Below, one piece after another: positions 17,145 through 27,370 of a DNA stretch of 64,000 nt; positions within the stretch are counted from its first letter, which is position 1, and the number at the start of each line of letters is the position of its first letter. The position numbers and the translations under genes are program-made. Source of the stretch: an uncultured Methanobrevibacter sp. (GTDB taxonomy: Archaea; Methanobacteriota; Methanobacteria; Methanobacteriales; Methanobacteriaceae); contig NZ_CAKVFS010000004.1 in assembly GCF_934746965.1 (NCBI RefSeq), positions 124,001 to 188,000 of the forward strand, given 5' to 3'. The notes under the pieces were generated by a model. The model worked only from the letters and a program-made list of their open reading frames with translations, was not told the origin of the DNA and did no database searches.

Positions 17145-20036
17145 ATGACAACTAACTCTAAAAAACAAATTATCATTAAAGGAGCTAAAGAACATAATTT
17201 ACAAAATATTGATTTAGCTATTCCTCGTGATGAATTTATTGTAATAACAGGATTAAGTGGATCAGGTAAGTCATCACTAGCTTTTGATACAATTTATGCT
17301 GAAGGACAGCGTAGATATGTTGAATCATTATCTGCTTATGCAAGACAATTCTTAGGACAAATGAAAAAGCCTGAAATGGAGTATATTGAAGGTTTATCTC
17401 CAGCTATTTCAATTGATCAAAAAACTACAAAAGAAAATCCAAGATCAACTGTAGGAACTATTACTGAAATTTATGATTATCTTAGATTGTTATTTGCAAG
17501 AATTGGAATTCCGCACTGTCCTAAATGTGGAAAAGAAATATCTCATCAAACAATAGGTCAAATTGGAGATAGTATTATAGAAGAAGGGGAAGGTAAAAAA
17601 ATTCATATTCTTGCTCCTATTATTAGAGATAAAAAAGGTCAACATAAAGATGTTTTAGATGATTTAAGAAACAAAGGATTTGTAAGAGCAAGAATTGATG
17701 GTGAAATTAGAGATTTAGAAGAAGATATTGATCTTCCAAAAACATACAGACATACTATTGAAGTAGTTGTAGACAGATTAAAAATAAGAAAAGACGTTGA
17801 CTTTAAAAGAAGATTAGTTGACTCACTTGAAACAGCTTCAGAGTTTGCTGATGGTTTAATAAATGTGTTATTTTCAGCAGATGATGAGGATTATGAAAAA
17901 AAATATTCAGAACATTTTGCTTGTGTTGATTGTGGAATAAACTTTGAAGAATTAACTCCAAGAATGTTTTCATTTAATGCACCTCAAGGAGCATGTCCTG
18001 AATGTAATGGTATTGGAGTTAAAATGGAAATTGATCCTGATTTAATTATTCCAAATAAAAATCTTTCATTAAATGAGGGTGCAGTAACTCCATGGGCAAA
18101 ATCTAATAAAAAGGAAAATTATTATCATCAAATGTTAGAAGCAGTAGCTAAATATTTTAATTTTAGTATGGATATCCCATTCAATGAATTAACTGAAAAC
18201 CAACAAAATTTAATATTGTATGGTTGTGATGATAAAATACCATTTTCATTTAAACGTAGAAATAAATCATATATGGTTAATCGTCAATTTGAAGGTGTAA
18301 TTCCAAGAATGGAACGCTTATATATTGAAACTAAATCAAATTACAGTAGAAAATATATCTCTAAATTTATGAGTGATAGGAAATGTCATGTTTGTCATGG
18401 AAAAAGGTTACGTCCTGAAGTTTTAGCTGTAACTGTTGGTGGAAAATCAATAGCTGATGTAGTAGAAATGTCTATTAAAGATTCTTATCAATTCTTTTTA
18501 GATTTAAAATTAACTGAAAGAGAAAATTTCATAGCTAAAGAAATCTTAAAAGAAATAAAACAAAGACTTAAATTTCTTGTAGATGTAGGTTTAGATTATT
18601 TATCCATGGCACGTTCATCAGGTACATTATCTGGTGGTGAAGCTCAAAGAATTAGATTAGCTACTCAAATAGGTTCTGGATTAGTTGGTGTTTTATATAT
18701 ATTGGATGAACCAAGTATTGGTCTTCATCAAAGAGACAATGTAAAACTTATTGAAACTTTAAAAAGACTTAAAAATTTAGGAAACACTTTAGTTGTTGTA
18801 GAACATGATGAAGAAACAATATTGTCTGCAGATTATGTTGTAGATATAGGTCCTGGAGCTGGAGAACATGGTGGAAAAGTAGTTGCTGCAGGAACTCCTG
18901 CTGAAATTATGGAGTCTCATGAATCTGTCACAGGCCAATATATTTCAAGACGTGAAGTAATACCAATTCCACAAGTACGTAGGGAAGGTAATGGTCAATC
19001 ACTTGTAATTAAAGGAGCTAGACAAAATAATCTTAAAAATATTGATGTTGAAATACCATTAGGTAAATTTACCTGTGTTACCGGAGTAAGTGGGTCTGGT
19101 AAAAGTAGTTTAATTAATGAAATATTATATAAAGGTTTAAATGGCAAATTAAACAATAAATTTACTTTTGCTGGAGATTATGATAAAATTGAAGGTGTAA
19201 GTAATATTGATAAAATCATAGCTATTGATCAAAAACCTATTGGACGTACACCAAGATCAAATCCTGCTACATATACTGGAGTATTTACTGATATTCGTGA
19301 CTTGTTTGCAGATACTCCTGAAGCTAAAGCTAGAGGATATAAACCTGGAAGATTCAGTTTCAATGTAAAAGGTGGAAGATGTGAAGCATGTTCTGGTGAT
19401 GGAATTGTTCAAATTGAAATGCACTTTTTAGCTGATGTTTTTGTTCCATGTGAAGTATGTGGTGGTAAAAGATACAATGAAGAAACATTAGATATTCGTT
19501 ATAAAGGTAAAAATATCTATGAAGTTTTAGAAATGACTGTTGAAGAAGCTTTGGAGTTCTTTGAACATATTCCTAAAATACATAAAAAACTTAAAACATT
19601 ACTTGATGTAGGTTTAGGTTATATGAAAATAGGTCAACCAGCTACTACTTTATCTGGTGGTGAAGCTCAAAGGATTAAACTAGCTAAAGAACTTTCAAGG
19701 TCAAATACTGGAAATACTTTGTATATTTTAGATGAACCTACAACAGGTCTTCATTTTGCGGATATTAAAAGGTTATTATCTGTGCTTGCTAGATTAACTG
19801 ATGCAGGTAATTCTGTTGTTGTAATTGAACATAATTTAGATGTTATTAAAACAGCAGATTATATTATTGATTTAGGTCCTGAAGGTGGAGATGGTGGGGG
19901 TAAGGTAATAGCTACTGGAACTCCTGAAGAAATAGCTAAATCTGGAACATATACTGGTGAATTTTTACAAAAAATTCTTAGTGAAAATATCACTCCTTAT
20001 GCTAAACAACTTGTTAAAGAAAAAATGAGTAAATAA
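17145..20036 (+). CDS. uvrA: Excinuclease ABC subunit A
   Basis: 963-residue DNA-damage sensor with two ABC ATPase modules. Seen: Walker A GLSGSGKSS (~32-40) and GVSGSGKSS (second half, ~647-655); zinc-binding cysteines CPKCG (~125), CVDCG/CPEC, CHVCHGK and CEACSGDG...CEVCGG; signatures LSGGEAQRIRLA and LSGGEAQRIKLA; Walker B VLYILDEPS and TLYILDEPT. All elements of a working UvrA are present. RBS GGAGG lies about 8 nt before the ATG. The 123-bp gap from uvrB contains TATA-like TTTATATAT near 17029, so it may also have its own promoter. Confidence 0.97.
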   Translation: MTTNSKKQIIIKGAKEHNLQNIDLAIPRDEFIVITGLSGSGKSSLAFDTIYAEGQRRYVESLSAYARQFLGQMKKPEMEYIEGLSPAISIDQKTTKENPRSTVGTITEIYDYLRLLFARIGIPHCPKCGKEISHQTIGQIGDSIIEEGEGKKIHILAPIIRDKKGQHKDVLDDLRNKGFVRARIDGEIRDLEEDIDLPKTYRHTIEVVVDRLKIRKDVDFKRRLVDSLETASEFADGLINVLFSADDEDYEKKYSEHFACVDCGINFEELTPRMFSFNAPQGACPECNGIGVKMEIDPDLIIPNKNLSLNEGAVTPWAKSNKKENYYHQMLEAVAKYFNFSMDIPFNELTENQQNLILYGCDDKIPFSFKRRNKSYMVNRQFEGVIPRMERLYIETKSNYSRKYISKFMSDRKCHVCHGKRLRPEVLAVTVGGKSIADVVEMSIKDSYQFFLDLKLTERENFIAKEILKEIKQRLKFLVDVGLDYLSMARSSGTLSGGEAQRIRLATQIGSGLVGVLYILDEPSIGLHQRDNVKLIETLKRLKNLGNTLVVVEHDEETILSADYVVDIGPGAGEHGGKVVAAGTPAEIMESHESVTGQYISRREVIPIPQVRREGNGQSLVIKGARQNNLKNIDVEIPLGKFTCVTGVSGSGKSSLINEILYKGLNGKLNNKFTFAGDYDKIEGVSNIDKIIAIDQKPIGRTPRSNPATYTGVFTDIRDLFADTPEAKARGYKPGRFSFNVKGGRCEACSGDGIVQIEMHFLADVFVPCEVCGGKRYNEETLDIRYKGKNIYEVLEMTVEEALEFFEHIPKIHKKLKTLLDVGLGYMKIGQPATTLSGGEAQRIKLAKELSRSNTGNTLYILDEPTTGLHFADIKRLLSVLARLTDAGNSVVVIEHNLDVIKTADYIIDLGPEGGDGGGKVIATGTPEEIAKSGTYTGEFLQKILSENITPYAKQLVKEKMSK

Positions 20037-20126
20037 ATTTTCTCTTTTTAATAAAGTATTTAATAAAGTTATTACAGATTAAATTTAAGTTCACTTTTTT
20101 AGAAGTAACTTTATTCAAGGTGTAAT

Positions 20127-20990
20127 ATGAAAATTGTAGATTTTTTATCAATATTTATTCGTGGAATATTAATGGGTTCTGCAGATATTGTTCCGGGTAT
20201 TTCTGGAGGAACAATTGCTTTAATAACAGGAATTTATGAACGTTTAGTACATTCAATTAGTAAAATTAGTTTCACTTTCTTAAAACCATTATTTAAATGT
20301 GATTTTAATGGATTTAAAGAAAAATTACTTGAAGAAATTGATTTTGCATTTTTTATACCATTATTAATAGGTATTGGTATTGCAATGTTAACATTAGCTA
20401 ATGTTATTTCTTACTGTATGGATGTATACACTGCTTTAACTTATTCATTCTTTTTAGGATTAATTATAGCTTCATCATATGTATTGTATAGGCAAATGGA
20501 TGAACTTACTCCTAAACATATTGTGTTTACTGTAATTGGTGCTGTTTTAGCATATATTTTTGTAAGTTTAAATCCAATAGCTATGAATCATTCATTGCCA
20601 ATTTTATTCATTTCAGGTTTAATAGCTATTTGTGCTATGATTTTACCAGGTATTTCAGGATCATTTTTATTGTTATTATTAGGTCAATATGAATACATGT
20701 TAAATGCTCTTAAAACTATGAGTATCACTGAAATTGTTGTATTTTGTGTAGGTGCACTTATTGGTATTTTAGGATTTTCCAAAATCTTAAATTACTTACT
20801 TAAAAACCATGAGGGAATTACAATGGCATTTCTTATTGGTGTAATGATTGGTACATTAAAACTTCCGGTTGTGAATATTATAAGTACTACTCCACTTACA
20901 TTTGGAGCTTTATTGCCATGTTTTATCCTTGCAGTTATTGGTTTTGTTATAATTGTTATTATGGAAACTAAATTCGATTATATCGAATAA
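20127..20990 (+). CDS. DUF368 integral membrane protein (polyprenyl-phosphate flippase-like)
   Basis: 287 residues, at least eight hydrophobic segments. Two related motifs, ADIVPGISGGT (~21-31) and AMILPGISGSF (~171-181), mark the inverted repeat of the DUF368 family. Bacterial members (PopT type) return undecaprenyl phosphate to the inner membrane face. In a pseudomurein-forming archaeon the substrate could be the undecaprenyl or dolichyl carrier of wall precursors or glycans; this is inference. It follows uvrA by 90 bp. RBS AAGGTG is about 6 nt before the ATG. Confidence 0.85.
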   Translation: MKIVDFLSIFIRGILMGSADIVPGISGGTIALITGIYERLVHSISKISFTFLKPLFKCDFNGFKEKLLEEIDFAFFIPLLIGIGIAMLTLANVISYCMDVYTALTYSFFLGLIIASSYVLYRQMDELTPKHIVFTVIGAVLAYIFVSLNPIAMNHSLPILFISGLIAICAMILPGISGSFLLLLLGQYEYMLNALKTMSITEIVVFCVGALIGILGFSKILNYLLKNHEGITMAFLIGVMIGTLKLPVVNIISTTPLTFGALLPCFILAVIGFVIIVIMETKFDYIE

Positions 20991-21043
20991 ATTTCCTTCT
21001 TTTTTTTAAAATATTATAAACTTTAAAAACATATTATTATATA

Positions 21044-23635
21044 ATGATAATTCTTAAAAAAATAAAAAAACAGTGGAAATTATATCCAATAGGTTCTCCA
21101 AAAGGTGCATTAAATAATAAAAGAGAACCTGAATATGTTGGAACAATTAAATTTAAAAAATATGATGATTCAATAGCTATTTCTAGGTTTGTAGCAGATT
21201 ATAATTATTCAGATTCATCTAATTTGTCAGAAAAATTAGTTCCTCCTCAAGAGGTAATTAAACTTTTAAGAAGTCAGGCTGTTTTTTTAGCAAGTAAAGA
21301 TGTAGAAGTTGAGGATTATCTTAAATCTTTAAATATTAAAGTAAGACATACAAGAGTTTGTGATTTTTGTGCGTTTGAAGGAAATATCACAGTTGTAAAT
21401 TCTGAGTATTGTTATAAATATAATAATCAGTTAATATGTGAAAAATGTGCATATGAAACAATTAAACGTGAAATTAAACTTCAAGGTTTTGATAAAAAAA
21501 TATTCAGAAATCTTAAAGATATATTAGATAAAACAGGTAACTTAGAAAAAACATTATCAGTATTATCTCCTAAGTTCGACCCACTTTCTAATAGAAATTT
21601 AACATTATTTGATAAGATTAATATTAAATCTAAATATAAAATTCCAGATGTAGCTATGAAAAGGCTTAAAATACCTCATAAATTTAGAGATATTTTAATT
21701 AAAAATGGAAATAAACAGTTACTTCCTGTTCAATATTTAGCTATTAAAGAAGGTTTACTTAAAAATCAGGATTTACTTGTTGTAAGTGCTACTGGAAGTG
21801 GTAAAACATTAGTTGGAGAGCTTGCAGGAATTACTAAGGCTTTAAAAGGAGAAAAATTTATATTTTTAACACCATTGGTAGCACTAGCTAATCAGAAATA
21901 TCGTGATTTTAAAAGAAAATATAAAAAATTAGGTTTAAAAGTAGCCATTAAAGTTGGTAGAAATAGAGTTAAAGCTAAAGGTGAATTAAAACTACCAAAT
22001 AGTGATGTTAAAGATGCAGATATAATTGTTGGAACATATGAAGGTCTTGATTATCTTTTAAGAAATGGAAACTCTAAATTATTATCTAATTTAGGAGTAG
22101 TTTTAATTGATGAAATTCACATGATTGATGATGAAGATAGGGGAACAAGACTTAATGGATTAATAAAACGGATTAAACATTTATATCCTAAATCACAGAT
22201 TATTGGTTTATCTGCTACTGTTAAAAATCCTGATTTTTTAGCTAATGAATTTAATATGAAATTGGTGGAATACTCTCAAAGACCAGTTCCGTTAGAACGC
22301 CATTTAGTTTATATTAGGTCAGAATCATCAAAACATCATATTATGCAAAAATTAGCTAAAAAAGAATACAATACTAAATCTAAAAAAGGTTATAGGGGAC
22401 AAACTATAATATTTACTAATTCCCGTCGTAAAACTCATAAAATTGCTAATTTTTTACAACATAAAAAAGTAAATGCTGCAGCTTATCATGCAGGATTATC
22501 TTATTATAAAAAAGAAAAAATAGAAAAAGATTTTGATAAAGGAAAAATTTCTGTTGTTGTAACTACAGCTGCATTAGCTGCAGGTGTTGATTTTCCAGCA
22601 TCACAAGTTATATTTGACTCTTTAGTCATGGGAAATAAATGGATTAGTCCAAATGAATTTTCACAAATGTTAGGTAGAGCAGGAAGGCCAAGTTATCATG
22701 ACCGGGGAATAGTTTATCTTTTACCTGAAGTAGGTCATGAATTTGATGGTGAAAGTGAAGAATCAAAAGCTTTAGATTTACTTGAAAGTGATAGTGAAGA
22801 TGTATTTATAGAATATGATGAGGAAAGTTCATATGAGCAGGTACTGGCAGATATATCTTCAAGATCAATTAAAACTACAGATGAATTAAATAAGTTTTAT
22901 AAAAATATAAATGTTCCAGTAGATATTAAAACAGTTATTAATGAAATGGAAGATTTAGGATTAATTGATATTGTGGGAAATAAATTAAATATAACAAAAT
23001 ATGGTCGTGCGGTTTCAGTTTCATTTTTATCACTTGATGATGCTCAATATATTAAAAAATCAATAGAAGCTAGGGGATATTTAAAGGTTTACTTAAGAAA
23101 ATCTCCTTATTATAAGAAAAAAGATAAATTCAATAAATTAAAAGTGAAAATTTTAGCTATTGCACTTCAATTAGAAATGTTTGAAAATGCATATTTATCA
23201 TCTGTTGTACATAATCAAATAGCTAATGCTTTAAAAATTAGGTTTTCAACAAGATTATTTGCAGAGTCAACTTTAGACATTATTTCATCAGGTGAAGCAA
23301 TTGGTAAACTTGATAAAAAATTCCAGGATGCATTAATTAATATTCAAGCAGATTTCTTAAAATGTAAATGTGAAGACAGGCCATTTTGTGATTGTTTACA
23401 AAAAGGAATATCTGAAGTAATAATAAATGAACGATTAAAAGGAAAAGACCCTATAGATATATCAAATAAGTTATTTAGAAGATATCAAATACAAGTTTAT
23501 CCTGGAGATATATTTTCTTGGTTAGATAGTTATGTTAAAAATTTAGATGCAATAAAAAGAATCGCTAAATCATTTAACCATAGAAAAATAGAACATGAAA
23601 CACATAAATTAATCAAAGCTATTGAGAACGGATGA
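21044..23635 (+). CDS. DEAD/DEAH-box helicase, archaeal DUF5814-type
   Basis: 863 residues. Superfamily 2 helicase with an unusual N-terminal zinc-finger region (CDFC...CEKC, ~105-140). Helicase motifs: Walker A SATGSGKT (~248-255), DEIH box LIDEIH (~361-366), GLSATVKN (~388-395), motif VI QMLGRAGRP (~542-550). The C-terminal part resembles Ski2/Hel308-type winged-helix regions and ends with a Cys cluster, KCKCEDRPFCDC. A role in DNA or RNA processing is likely, but the substrate is unknown. No clear Shine-Dalgarno precedes the ATG, and a TATA-like stretch lies ~25 nt upstream, so the mRNA may be leaderless. Confidence 0.85.
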   Translation: MIILKKIKKQWKLYPIGSPKGALNNKREPEYVGTIKFKKYDDSIAISRFVADYNYSDSSNLSEKLVPPQEVIKLLRSQAVFLASKDVEVEDYLKSLNIKVRHTRVCDFCAFEGNITVVNSEYCYKYNNQLICEKCAYETIKREIKLQGFDKKIFRNLKDILDKTGNLEKTLSVLSPKFDPLSNRNLTLFDKINIKSKYKIPDVAMKRLKIPHKFRDILIKNGNKQLLPVQYLAIKEGLLKNQDLLVVSATGSGKTLVGELAGITKALKGEKFIFLTPLVALANQKYRDFKRKYKKLGLKVAIKVGRNRVKAKGELKLPNSDVKDADIIVGTYEGLDYLLRNGNSKLLSNLGVVLIDEIHMIDDEDRGTRLNGLIKRIKHLYPKSQIIGLSATVKNPDFLANEFNMKLVEYSQRPVPLERHLVYIRSESSKHHIMQKLAKKEYNTKSKKGYRGQTIIFTNSRRKTHKIANFLQHKKVNAAAYHAGLSYYKKEKIEKDFDKGKISVVVTTAALAAGVDFPASQVIFDSLVMGNKWISPNEFSQMLGRAGRPSYHDRGIVYLLPEVGHEFDGESEESKALDLLESDSEDVFIEYDEESSYEQVLADISSRSIKTTDELNKFYKNINVPVDIKTVINEMEDLGLIDIVGNKLNITKYGRAVSVSFLSLDDAQYIKKSIEARGYLKVYLRKSPYYKKKDKFNKLKVKILAIALQLEMFENAYLSSVVHNQIANALKIRFSTRLFAESTLDIISSGEAIGKLDKKFQDALINIQADFLKCKCEDRPFCDCLQKGISEVIINERLKGKDPIDISNKLFRRYQIQVYPGDIFSWLDSYVKNLDAIKRIAKSFNHRKIEHETHKLIKAIENG

Positions 23636-24013
23636 AACTTTTCGATTTGCTAATTTTGAGTTTTTAAAATAAATTAAATGTGATTGGCATTTACAGTCAC
23701 TACAACCAAAATTAGCAATTGATTCTTGATTTTTAATTATTTTTTTAGCTATTTTACATTCTAATTTTTCACTAGATTCTTTAGTGTAAACTTTTTCAAT
23801 TTTTGAATTTTCATTTAATAAAAGATAATCAACATGCCAATGCTTTTTTTTATTATTTGACAAATGTCTTTTAACTCTAGACTCAAGGCAGTTCATAGCT
23901 GATCCAACATAAACATAAGTGCCTTTTTTAAAGTTAATAAATCCTAATCTTTTACCAATTTTAATTTTAGTATTTTTTTTAAGGTTGATTATTAAACAGT
24001 AACTTCCTTTCAT
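23609..24013 (-). CDS. GIY-YIG nuclease-fold protein (DUF123)
   Basis: 134 residues. N-terminal GSYCLIINL, then GTYVYVGSAM (the GIY...YVG signature, ~31-40) and RVKRHL (~47-52), which carries the conserved Arg/His. KKHWHVDYLL and a C-terminal CKC.SHLIYF are typical of DUF123. The fold is that of UvrC N-terminal nucleases and homing endonucleases; archaeal DUF123 proteins have no firmly assigned substrate. Its 3' end overlaps the convergent helicase gene by 27 bp. Confidence 0.85.
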   Translation of the reverse strand: MKGSYCLIINLKKNTKIKIGKRLGFINFKKGTYVYVGSAMNCLESRVKRHLSNNKKKHWHVDYLLLNENSKIEKVYTKESSEKLECKIAKKIIKNQESIANFGCSDCKCQSHLIYFKNSKLANRKVSSVLNSFD

Positions 24014-24195
24014 ATGTTAATTTTTAACTTTTTTAATAGTTATATGTATATATGTTTAATAATTCGTGTTAATTTATGTGATTATGATGCGTTTATTTAC
24101 AATTTTATTTGAAAAATAATTAACTTTATTTATTAATAAACATAGAAATAATTTTATAATAAATTATATTATTATAAAAACTTGTGAGGTCTGAT

Positions 24196-27132
24196 ATGAG
24201 AAAGAAATTCTTTGTAGTATTGTTATTAACATTGCTTTCATTGTTTTTACCTACAATTTCATCAATGGATGTAAATACTAATTCTAGCATAATCACTGAA
24301 GATTATTTTGGAAATGAATTTTATGTTGACTTGGGAGGAGACGACAGTAACTCCGGCTAATGCATAGTCCATTTAACTCAATTAATAAATCAATAGAGTC
24401 ATCTAGCTCTGATGAAGATGTTGTTATTCATTTAAGTGAGGTACCTTTGAAGGAAATGGGAATGTAATAATATCAATCAATAAAGCTCATTTAAGCCAAG
24501 GTGGTTCAATAACTATTGTTGGTGCAGAGCTGATAAAACTATATTTAAAGGAAGTAGTGCATATTATGCATTTAATATATATGTTGATTCTGTAGTTACT
24601 TTAAGAGATTTATCTATTGTTGATTGTAAAAGTGTTGAATGTGGTGCAATATGCAATTCTGGTACATTATTATTTGATAATTGTATTTTTAAGAATAATT
24701 TTGCATTTAACACTGGTGGAGCTATAGCGTCTCTGGAAAATGGTGATTGTAAAATTTATAACTTAATATTTATTAATAATTCAGTTACTTGTAATAATGA
24801 ATATGAGAATGTTGGGGGGGGAGCTATTTATTCCTTAAAAAGTGATTTATTAGTTGATTCTTGTAGATTTGTGGGTAATTTTGCAAAAGGGAATTGTTTA
24901 AATGCAATTTATGGAGGAGCTATTTATGTAGGTGCTTATTTAAATAATGTTCTTTCTATGAAAAATAGTAATTTTATTAATAATTATCTTATTTCAACAA
25001 ATTTCAGAACAAATTGGAATATATGAAAGGTGGATCTATTTATGGGGTAAACTGTAGGTTCTGCTCTTTATTTAAGTGGTACAAATACTACTGTAATTAA
25101 TTCTAAATTCATAAACCTAAAAATATATTTCAGCTATTCATACATTTAGTAATAGTGGATATAAATGTAATGTAACTATTATTGGCATTTACTTTGAAAA
25201 CAATACAAGATATATTGATTATGGTTTAGTGCAACTAATGATTATCGTCCAATATTCTGGTTAATTAACTCAACATTTATTAATAGTGAAGCATTTGCAT
25301 ATCTAGTCCACGTTATCAAGATGCATGGTGGGTTGTTAATAATACTAAATTTATAAACATGACTAATCAAGTATTATTTAGAGGATCAATATCTTCTACA
25401 CATAAAGATGATTTGTTACTTGTTGGTGTTAACAAGATTATTAATTCATTATTCTTAAACAATGAAAAAGGTGTTCACTTTATTGGAAGTAATGTTACTG
25501 GATCTAGTTTCTATAACACTGTAGTTACTGCTGATGGATCATACGGAGTTTATTTTGATAATAATTTCTGGAATAGTTCTGAGTCTACTTATGTTTATAG
25601 TCCTTCTATTTCTTGTGGTAGTTGGATTGTTCCTGTTTTGTTGGGGATAATGCTTCTGGTCCTGTTCAGGTTATTAAGCTTGTTTATATAGCTTTTAATG
25701 GAACTGCTTATTCTTATTATGATGTTTCTAAATGCCTATTTTGGATGTTAATGTTACTTTCAGCATGAGTGATGGGTTCATTAAAACTAATAATGGTCCT
25801 TGTGAGATTTTGTTAATTATACTGGAACATTAGATGAGTCTGATTCCAGCAATATGACTATTGTTTCTGTTAAAGATACTGTTATGGATGTTATTGTTTC
25901 TGATGTGGATTATGATGAGAATGCTACAATCATTATAAAATTTGTTCATGATATTACTGATGGTTATGTTGACGTGACGGTTAATGGTAAAACCTACAGA
26001 GTGGCTGTTTCAGGTAATAGTGCTGAGATTACTTTGCCTGTTTTACCAGCAGGAAAATATGATGTTAGTGTATCATATAATGGAGTAGTTAATAAAACAA
26101 CTACATTTACTGTATCTGAAAATATGAGTCCAATTTTAATCGTAGATAACATTATAATGTTTTACCATGATGGTACTAGATTTGTGGTTGTTTTAACTGG
26201 CTATCAAGGTAAACCAATAGCTAATGCTACTATCTACTTCACCATTAATGGTATAACTTATAAACGCACTACTGACAGCAATGGTAGTGCTTCTATGGCT
26301 CTTAATTTAAATGCAGGATCATATGCTGCAACCGTAAAATACAACAACATAGTTAAAATGTGACTGTGACTATTAAGTCTACTGTTGAAGCAGCAGACAT
26401 TATCAAAATGTATCAGAATGGAACTCAGTTCTTTGCTAAATTCTTCGACAAAAACGGAAAATTACTAGCAAACACTAATATTACATTTAACATAAATGGT
26501 GTATTCTATACTCGTGAAACCAATAAAGACGGTGTTGCAAGACTAGCAATTAACTTAAGACCTGGAAAATACATATTAACTGCAATCAACCCAATTAACG
26601 GTGAAGAACAAGGATTCAACATAACAGTGAAAAGTCTAATTGAATCAAATGATTTGACTAAGTACTTCCAGAATGCTTCTAATTCGAAGCAACAATCTAC
26701 AACAAAGATGGAAGCCTCGCAATCAAGAAAGAAGTTACATTCAACATCAACGGTGTATTCTACAAACGTACCACTAATGATAAAGGTGTAGTAAGCTTAG
26801 CTATTAACCTAAGACCAGGAACATACACCATTACTACCATGTATGATGGATTAGAAATGGGTAATAATGTTAATGTTTTACCAACTATTGAAACTAAGGA
26901 TTTTTCTATGAAGTTCCGTGATGGTAGTAAATTCACTGCTAAGACTGTGGATGGTCAAGGTAAGCCTTTAGCTAATCAAAACGTAACATTCAACGTAAAC
27001 GGTGTATTCTACCACAGAGTATCAGATGCAAATGGTATTGCAAGCTTGAACATTAATTTAATTCCTGGAGAATACGTCATTACTTCAATCTGGAACGACT
27101 TCCAAACCGGGAACAAAATCACAATTGTTTAA
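24196..27132 (+). pseudogene. Adhesin-like protein gene broken by about 15 single-base deletions
   Basis: A strong start (GTGAGGT then ATG 24196) encodes a signal peptide, MRKKFFVVLLLTLLSLF, and the mature start FYVDLGGDDSNSG before a stop at 24358. The same adhesin architecture continues in changing frames to 27132: beta-helix turns (~24600-25600), Ig-like repeat (~25870-26110) and the four-repeat C-terminal module (~26120-27130). Shifts lie near 24357, 24439, 24528, 25025, 25043-25052 (two), 25115-25130 (two), 25227, 25305, 25640, 25731, 25810, 26356 and 26682. All fit loss of one base, mostly in short homopolymers, and no stop appears without a shift. It is either a decaying gene or a stretch of poor base calls. 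If restored it would encode roughly 980 residues. Confidence 0.88.
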
Positions 27133-27168
27133 GGGAATTTAATATTCTCTTAATTTTTCTTTTTTTAG
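27131..27168 (+). terminator. Terminator of the second adhesin
   Basis: AAGGGAAT (27131-27138) pairs with ATTCTCTT (27144-27151), one G-U pair, 5-nt loop, followed by T-rich sequence to about 27167. Confidence 0.7.
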
Positions 27169-27370
27169 AACTTGTCATTAATTTTATATAGCTTTATAAT
27201 TAAATCAATAATTATATTTGTTATTATAATTGGTCATGATGATAATATTGTTTAGATAATAACTATTTTTATGGGTATTTGTTTATTTTTTATTAACTTT
27301 AACCATCATTAGTCAATTATATTTTACAATATTTAAAATAAATTTATAAATTTGGAGGTTTGTAGTAATT

